A stretch of DNA of 9,904 bases from an uncultured Clostridia bacterium (lineage in GTDB: Bacteria; Bacillota; Clostridia; Lachnospirales; Anaerotignaceae), in NCBI GenBank assembly GCA_910587195.1, contig CAJUKL010000063.1, positions 1 through 9,904 of the forward strand, given 5' to 3'. Positions 5,591-9,904 of the stretch are shown one piece after another. The notes beneath the pieces were generated by a model. It ran no database searches, was not told where the DNA came from, and saw only the letters and a list, made by a program, of their open reading frames with translations. Every line of letters begins with the position of its first letter. The first letter of the stretch is position 1. Position numbers and translations under genes: made by a program.

Positions 5591-7432
5591 ATGAAAAATT
5601 GCATACCAGATGAATTGTTGCTACAAGTGGAAAAACCTGCAAGATATACCGGAAATGAAATTAATATGGTGATAAAAGACCCTGAAAAAATAGATATTCG
5701 TTTTGCATTTTGTTTTCCCGATGTTTATGAGGTAGGAATGTCCCATTTAGGTTTACAAATACTATATTATTTTTTAAATAGACGAGAAGATACGTATTGT
5801 GAAAGAGTATTTGCACCTTGGGTAGATTTAGAACAAAAAATGCGAGAAAATCAGATTCCGCTTTTTTCGCTTGAAACACAACAGCCTATCAAACAATTTG
5901 ATTTTGTTGGCTTTACATTGCAATATGAAATGTGTTATACCAATGTATTAAATATGTTAGATTTGGCAGGGATTCCCTTATTTGCAGAACAAAGAACGGA
6001 AAATGACCCGCTTATTGTTTGTGGCGGTTCTTGTGCCTATAATCCGGAGCCTTTGGCAGAGTTTGTGGACTTTTTTTATTTGGGTGAGGGAGAAGTATTA
6101 TATGATGAAATTTTAGATTTGTACCGACAAAATAAAAAAGAAGGGGGTACAAAACAACAGTTTTTAGAAAAATTATTGCAGTTTGATAGTATTTATATTC
6201 CCAAATATTATGATGTAAAGTATAAGGAAAATGGAGAAATTGCTTGTTTTACTCCCAACCATGCAAATGCTAAAAAAATATTAAAAAAAGCAGCCGTAAC
6301 AGATATGGATAGTGTATATTATCCGGAAAAGCAATTAGTACCTTTGATTGATGTGGTACATGATAGAGTGACATTAGAGTTATTTCGTGGTTGTATTCGT
6401 GGCTGCCGATTTTGTCAAGCAGGGTTTGTATACCGTCCTGTGCGAGAAAAAAAGGTAGATACTTTGCTGAAACAAGCAAAAGAATTAGTTAAAACTTCTG
6501 GACATGAGGAAATTTCTTTAATTTCTTTAAGTACAAGCGATTTTACTTGTTTTCCAGAATTAGCAAATGGTTTATTGGAGGAATTTGCAAAACAAGAAGT
6601 TAGTTTGTCTTTACCTTCTTTAAGAATTGATGCTTTTTCTTTAGAGCTTATGGAAAAAATACAGGAAGTTAGAAAAAGTTCTTTGACATTTGCACCAGAA
6701 GCAGGAACACAAAGATTGCGGAATGTAATCAATAAAAATTTGACAGAAGAAGAAATTTTGAAAGGTTGTGCATTAGCTTTTTCTGGAGGTTGGACAAGAG
6801 TAAAATTATATTTTATGATTGGATTGCCAACAGAAACAGAACAGGATGTCAAAGGAATTGCAGAATTATCTGAAAAAATAGTAGAAAAATATTATGAAAT
6901 GCCAAAAGAAAAACGTCCAAGACCAGTACAAGTAGTTGCAAGTAGTTCTTGTTTTGTGCCAAAACCTTTTACGCCTTTCCAATGGGATGCACAAAATACT
7001 TTTGATGAATTTTTAGAAAAAGCAAAAATGGTAAAAAAACAAATTACCAAAAAACAATTAAAATATCAATATCATGATGTAAAGTTAAGTTTTTTGGAAG
7101 GTGTAGTTGCAAGGGGTGACAGAAAAATTGCAAAGGTATTATATCGAGCATGGCAGTTGGGCTGTAAATTTGATGCTTGGAATGATTTATTTCAATATGA
7201 CAAATGGATACAAGCGTTTGAAGATACAGGAATTGACCCTGCATTTTATGCGAACAGAAAAAGAAATTATGATGAGATATTGCCTTGGGACCATATTTCT
7301 GTTGGTGTTTCCAAACAATTTTTAATGGCAGAAAGAGAAAAAGCAGCAAGAGAAGAAGTGACACCAAATTGCAGACAAGAATGTTCTCATTGTGGTGCAA
7401 AATGTTTTGGGGGAGGGGTTTGTTATGAGTGA
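5591..7432 (+). CDS. TIGR03960-family radical SAM protein (B12-binding-like N-terminus)
   Basis: A 613-residue putative [4Fe-4S]/SAM radical enzyme of unknown substrate. The N-terminal third (about 1-200) is B12-binding-domain-like, with GFTLQYEMCYTN and CGGSCAYNPEPLAEFVDFF (C144, C148), though I see no classical DxHxxG cobalamin-ligand motif. The radical SAM core begins at LFRGCIRGCRFCQAG, with cluster cysteines C268, C272 and C275 (CX3CX2C). The C-terminus is cysteine-rich (594, 598, 601, 605, 611) and could hold another cluster or zinc. I chose the ATG at 5591 because AGGAGG (5578-5583) is 7 bases upstream and family members begin shortly before LLxVEKPARYTGNE. The longer in-frame ATG at 5519 has no Shine-Dalgarno and lies in repeat sequence. 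It overlaps the next gene by 8 bases. Family function is, to my knowledge, undetermined. Confidence 0.93.
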   Translation: MKNCIPDELLLQVEKPARYTGNEINMVIKDPEKIDIRFAFCFPDVYEVGMSHLGLQILYYFLNRREDTYCERVFAPWVDLEQKMRENQIPLFSLETQQPIKQFDFVGFTLQYEMCYTNVLNMLDLAGIPLFAEQRTENDPLIVCGGSCAYNPEPLAEFVDFFYLGEGEVLYDEILDLYRQNKKEGGTKQQFLEKLLQFDSIYIPKYYDVKYKENGEIACFTPNHANAKKILKKAAVTDMDSVYYPEKQLVPLIDVVHDRVTLELFRGCIRGCRFCQAGFVYRPVREKKVDTLLKQAKELVKTSGHEEISLISLSTSDFTCFPELANGLLEEFAKQEVSLSLPSLRIDAFSLELMEKIQEVRKSSLTFAPEAGTQRLRNVINKNLTEEEILKGCALAFSGGWTRVKLYFMIGLPTETEQDVKGIAELSEKIVEKYYEMPKEKRPRPVQVVASSSCFVPKPFTPFQWDAQNTFDEFLEKAKMVKKQITKKQLKYQYHDVKLSFLEGVVARGDRKIAKVLYRAWQLGCKFDAWNDLFQYDKWIQAFEDTGIDPAFYANRKRNYDEILPWDHISVGVSKQFLMAEREKAAREEVTPNCRQECSHCGAKCFGGGVCYE

Positions 7433-8174
7433 AATTGATTATAGTCAAAAAGGTTTTACAAAACCGAAAGAACATTTTATTTATCGTATTAAATTTACAA
7501 AAGGAGAAGAAGTCAAATTTATAGGGCATTTAGATGTAATGCGATTGTTTCAAAGGGCAATCAAAAGAGCAAATTTGCCTGTGGCATATTCACAAGGGTT
7601 TAATCCTCATCAATTATTATCCTTTGCCAATCCCTTGACTTTGGGTACAACAAGCGAAGGAGAATATGGCGATTTTGAAATGGCGGAAAAAATAGAGCCA
7701 ACTCTTATTATGGCAGAGTTAAATAAAGTATTGCCAAATGGTGTAAGGGTATTGGATAGTGTATTGATAACACAAAAAACAGATAGCGCAATGGCAGCGA
7801 TTGATGGCGCAAAATATATTGTTTTTTTAGAAGAATTAGCAAAAAGAGATTCTTTACAAGAGGACATCAAACGTTACTTATCACAAAAAGAAATTCTTGT
7901 TTTGAAAAAAACAAAAAAGAATGAAAAAATAACAGATATTAAGCCGGATATTTTTGAAATAAAAAAGATTCCAGAAGGTTTTTATTTATATTTGGCGGCA
8001 GGAAGCAGAAGAAATTTAAAACCAGAGCCGGTAATGCAAAGTTTTTATAACTTTTTAGGTTTGCATTTTGAAAAATATCGTATGAGATACCATAGGCTAG
8101 ATTTGATGAGAACAGAACAAGGAAAATTGGTAGGACTTTCAGAAGGAATTGGTGTAAGAAGTTTAAGAGCTTAA
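7425..8174 (+). CDS. DUF2344 / TIGR03936 radical-SAM-linked protein
   Basis: A 249-residue protein of the family found next to, or fused with, TIGR03960 proteins. The diagnostic region lies near the N-terminus: YRIKFTKGEEVKFIGHLD, then RLFQRAIKRANLPVAYSQGF, NPHQLLSFANPLTLGTTSEG and EYGDFEM. No radical SAM cysteine motif or membrane segment is present. The C-terminal half is lysine-rich and less recognisable. The start at 7425 is set by the purine-rich GGGGGAGGGG (7409-7418) just upstream; the ATG overlaps the end of the radical SAM gene (ATGAGTGA), the classic arrangement for translational coupling. It presumably works with the neighbouring enzyme, perhaps as a substrate-binding or partner subunit, but its biochemical role is not known to me. 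Confidence 0.92.
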   Translation: MSEIDYSQKGFTKPKEHFIYRIKFTKGEEVKFIGHLDVMRLFQRAIKRANLPVAYSQGFNPHQLLSFANPLTLGTTSEGEYGDFEMAEKIEPTLIMAELNKVLPNGVRVLDSVLITQKTDSAMAAIDGAKYIVFLEELAKRDSLQEDIKRYLSQKEILVLKKTKKNEKITDIKPDIFEIKKIPEGFYLYLAAGSRRNLKPEPVMQSFYNFLGLHFEKYRMRYHRLDLMRTEQGKLVGLSEGIGVRSLRA

Positions 8175-8186
8175 AAGAGAAAAAAC

Positions 8187-8268
8187 GTAGGACGTTGGTC
8201 TACAACCTACTTCCTTTCTTGAAAGAAAGGAAGCAAAAGAACTTTATTGTGAAACTAGCGTTTTGCTG
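8187..8268 (-). repeat. Decayed inverted copy of module Y inside the operon
   Basis: Read on the minus strand, this follows module Y order: a hairpin corresponding to 60-77, then AAGTTCTTTTGCTT, then a 10-bp hairpin. The hairpin at 8210-8233 has stem CTTCCTTTCT/AGAAAGGAAG and loop TGAA. Relative to the other copies one A-T pair has become C-G on both sides, keeping the stem intact. The far end holds GTAG..GTTG and CAAC-CTAC stems (8187-8210). The copy fills most of the 133-base gap between the DUF2344 gene and rng. Confidence 0.7.
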
Positions 8269-8307
8269 TCTTTTGCAAACATAACAGAAGGAATAATAGG
8301 GGGAAAT

Positions 8308-9711
8308 ATGAAAAGAGTGTTGGTTGATTGTACAGCACATCAGGTAAAAGTTGGGGTGCTGGAAGATGGGGAACTTGTAGAGTATTGGATAGAAAATAAG
8401 GAAAATCAAAGTATTGTGGGCAATATTTATGTTGGTAGAGTGGAGGCTGTTTTGGCTGGCATGCAGGCTGCCTTTGTCAATATTGGACAGGCAAAAAATG
8501 CTTATTATTATTATGGAAATAATCGGGCAGAAACCAATAAACCAAATGAAAAAAGTAAAAAGCCTAAAGTTGGTGATAGTGTCATTGTACAAGTGCAAAA
8601 AGATGCTGTTGCAACCAAAGGTGCTGTTGTAACGGATAATATCTCTTTAGCAGGAAGATTTATTGTGCTTTTGCCACAACAAAAACAAATTGGAATTTCT
8701 AAAAAAATAGAACAAAAACAGGAAAAAATACGAATTGAACAATGTATTGCAAAAAACCTTCCAGAGGGATATGGAATTGTTGTTAGAACAAATGGCGAAG
8801 GAAAAACAGAGCAGGAATTTCAACAGGAAATAAATGTTTTGTTAAAAAAGGCAGAAAAAATGAAACAACAAGGAAAATATCTCAAACCACCAGCGCTGTT
8901 ATATGAATATGGCAATATTGTATTAAAACAGCTAAAGGATATTGCTGCTATAGATGAAATTGTGGTAAATGAAAAAAAGGTTTATGAAAAAGTAAATAAG
9001 GAATATACAAATGTAGTTTTAGCACAAAAAAAAGGTTCTTTGTTTGCTCAGTATTTTGTGGAAAAACAATCTGAAAAGGCATTTGATAAAAAAGTATGGC
9101 TCAAAAGTGGCGGTTTTTTAATGATAGAACAGACAGAAGCTTGTGTTGTGATTGATGTGAATACAGGAAAATATACAGGGAAAAAAAATTTAGAAAAAAC
9201 AATTTTAAAAACAAATTTAGAAGCAGCAGAAGAAATTGCAAAACAACTTCGATTGCGCAATTTGTCTGGTATCATTATTGTTGACTTTATTGATATGATG
9301 GAAGAAGAATATAAAGAAATACTGATAAAAGCTGTCAAACAAGCAGTAAAAAAAGACCATGTAAAAACAACAGTTGTTGGTATGACAGAATTAGGCTTGC
9401 TACAATTAACAAGAAAAAAAACAAGACCATCTTTACAACAAACGGTTACAGTAAAATGTTCTTGCTGCGATGGTACGGGAAGGGTGCCTTCTCTCCACTG
9501 GAAAGCAGCGCAAATGACACAAAAAATTATAACACTTTTTGAAAACACCATTTATGAAGAAGTGATTGTAGAAGCAAATGAAAAGCTACTTCAGGTGTTT
9601 TGTGGAAAAAATAAGGTGTTTCAAAAGGAACTAGAACAACAATTTCATAAAAAAATTGTGTGCCTTAAAAATGAGGATATGGAAATGTTTGAGATAAGAG
9701 AAAAACATTAG
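8308..9711 (+). CDS. rng: Ribonuclease E/G family endoribonuclease
   Basis: A 467-residue cytoplasmic RNase expected to cut single-stranded AU-rich RNA in rRNA maturation and mRNA turnover. Domain order is that of RNase G: an N-terminal beta segment, an S1 RNA-binding domain (GNIYVGRVEAVLAGMQAAFV, about residues 36-120), then a DNase I-like catalytic domain. The metal-binding aspartates are D283 (VIDVNTG) and D326 (VDFIDM). Their spacing of 43, and that from D326 to the Zn-link cysteines C384 and C387 (CSCCDGTG), equal those of E. coli RNase E (D303, D346, C404, C407) as I recall them. It lacks the long C-terminal scaffold of RNase E. The ATG at 8308 follows AGGGGG (8298-8303). Related clusters continue with rplU and rpmA. 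It coexists with RNase Y here. Confidence 0.95.
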   Translation: MKRVLVDCTAHQVKVGVLEDGELVEYWIENKENQSIVGNIYVGRVEAVLAGMQAAFVNIGQAKNAYYYYGNNRAETNKPNEKSKKPKVGDSVIVQVQKDAVATKGAVVTDNISLAGRFIVLLPQQKQIGISKKIEQKQEKIRIEQCIAKNLPEGYGIVVRTNGEGKTEQEFQQEINVLLKKAEKMKQQGKYLKPPALLYEYGNIVLKQLKDIAAIDEIVVNEKKVYEKVNKEYTNVVLAQKKGSLFAQYFVEKQSEKAFDKKVWLKSGGFLMIEQTEACVVIDVNTGKYTGKKNLEKTILKTNLEAAEEIAKQLRLRNLSGIIIVDFIDMMEEEYKEILIKAVKQAVKKDHVKTTVVGMTELGLLQLTRKKTRPSLQQTVTVKCSCCDGTGRVPSLHWKAAQMTQKIITLFENTIYEEVIVEANEKLLQVFCGKNKVFQKELEQQFHKKIVCLKNEDMEMFEIREKH

Positions 9712-9740
9712 TTGTTTATGAGTGTATAAACAGATTTTTA
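9712..9740 (+). terminator. Weak terminator-like hairpin after rng
   Basis: TTGTTTAT (9712-9719) pairs with ATAAACAG (9726-9733) around the loop GAGTGT, followed by ATTTTTAG. The stem is almost all A-T with a short U-run, so termination would be partial at best, and readthrough into a downstream gene is possible. Confidence 0.3.
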
Positions 9741-9754
9741 GACTTTGAAAATAA

Positions 9755-9904
9755 GGTAACCACATAAAAATTTTTTGTAAGAATTATAATAATTTGACTT
9801 TAAAAATAAAAAAACGGCTTATTATGAGCTTGATAAAAGTCAGAAGTTCTTGGGGAAACTTTTTTCACTTGTGAAAAGTTTCCCCAAAGTCTACGCTTCG
9901 CTCT
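9755..9904 (+). repeat. Module X repeat, copy 2 (cut by the window end)
   Basis: Same module as 5006-5194 but without the 39 bases that hold the left inverted-repeat arm. It keeps the GGGGAAACTTTT/AAAAGTTTCCCC hairpin (9852-9885), here without the wobble, and reaches the CTACGCTTCGCTCT boundary at the window edge. It begins 43 bases past the rng stop, so the same family flanks the radical SAM/rng operon on both sides in the same orientation. Confidence 0.9.

Noticed and set aside
7044..7529. 161-codon open frame on the minus strand
   Set aside because: It lies antisense to the radical SAM and DUF2344 genes, has biased AT-derived composition and no ribosome binding site. It is a shadow of the real genes.
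8273..8299. Promoter TTGCAA / TAATAG for rng
   Set aside because: The spacer is 15 bases and the -10 overlaps the Shine-Dalgarno region, so no room is left for a usable leader.
8263..8307. Upstream TTG start for rng
   Set aside because: It falls inside the decayed Y repeat and lacks a Shine-Dalgarno. The ATG at 8308 gives the normal RNase G N-terminus.

Overview
The window is AT-rich, chromosomal-looking DNA from a low-GC Gram-positive anaerobe of the class Clostridia. The evidence is strong GGAGG-type ribosome binding sites, sigma-A-like promoters, an RNase Y with an N-terminal membrane anchor, and the gene order TIGR03960 radical SAM - DUF2344 protein - RNase E/G, which I know as a clostridial cluster usually followed by rplU/rpmA. 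I cannot assign a genus from sequence alone.

Left half, minus strand. Transcription runs from about 4950 down to 324. RNase Y (rny) has a near-consensus promoter (4956-4984) and its own strong terminator (3249-3282). Next comes a tandem pair of small, mutually similar two-membrane-segment proteins of unknown function (2673-3188 and 2153-2692), with a good promoter at 3217-3245. They are followed by an aspartate aminotransferase-like PLP enzyme (869-2065) and a Nudix ADP-ribose pyrophosphatase-like enzyme (324-854). The last two genes are 14 bases apart and almost certainly cotranscribed.

Right half, plus strand. Three tightly arranged genes run away from rny: a TIGR03960 'B12-binding domain/radical SAM' protein (5591-7432), a DUF2344 radical-SAM-linked protein overlapping it by 8 bases (7425-8174), and RNase E/G (8308-9711). 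Two different endoribonucleases, RNase Y and RNase E/G, therefore flank one divergent intergenic region.

Intergenic DNA. Almost all longer gaps are filled by one family of structured, modular repeats. Module Y (about 140 bp; 1-143, 172-287, 5350-5485, and a decayed inverted copy at 8187-8268) carries conserved hairpins, and several of its sequence changes preserve base pairing. Module X (5006-5349, and 9755 to the window end) is built of several hairpins. In the first locus it is enclosed by 35-bp inverted repeats and looks like a MITE-sized folded element. The Y units recur with exactly 171-bp spacing at two separate loci. The repeats occupy the upstream, internal and downstream gaps of the radical SAM/RNase E/G operon and are the least explained feature of the window. 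A second oddity is that rny has its best Shine-Dalgarno sequence 8 bases before an ATC codon, not before an ATG, GTG or TTG.
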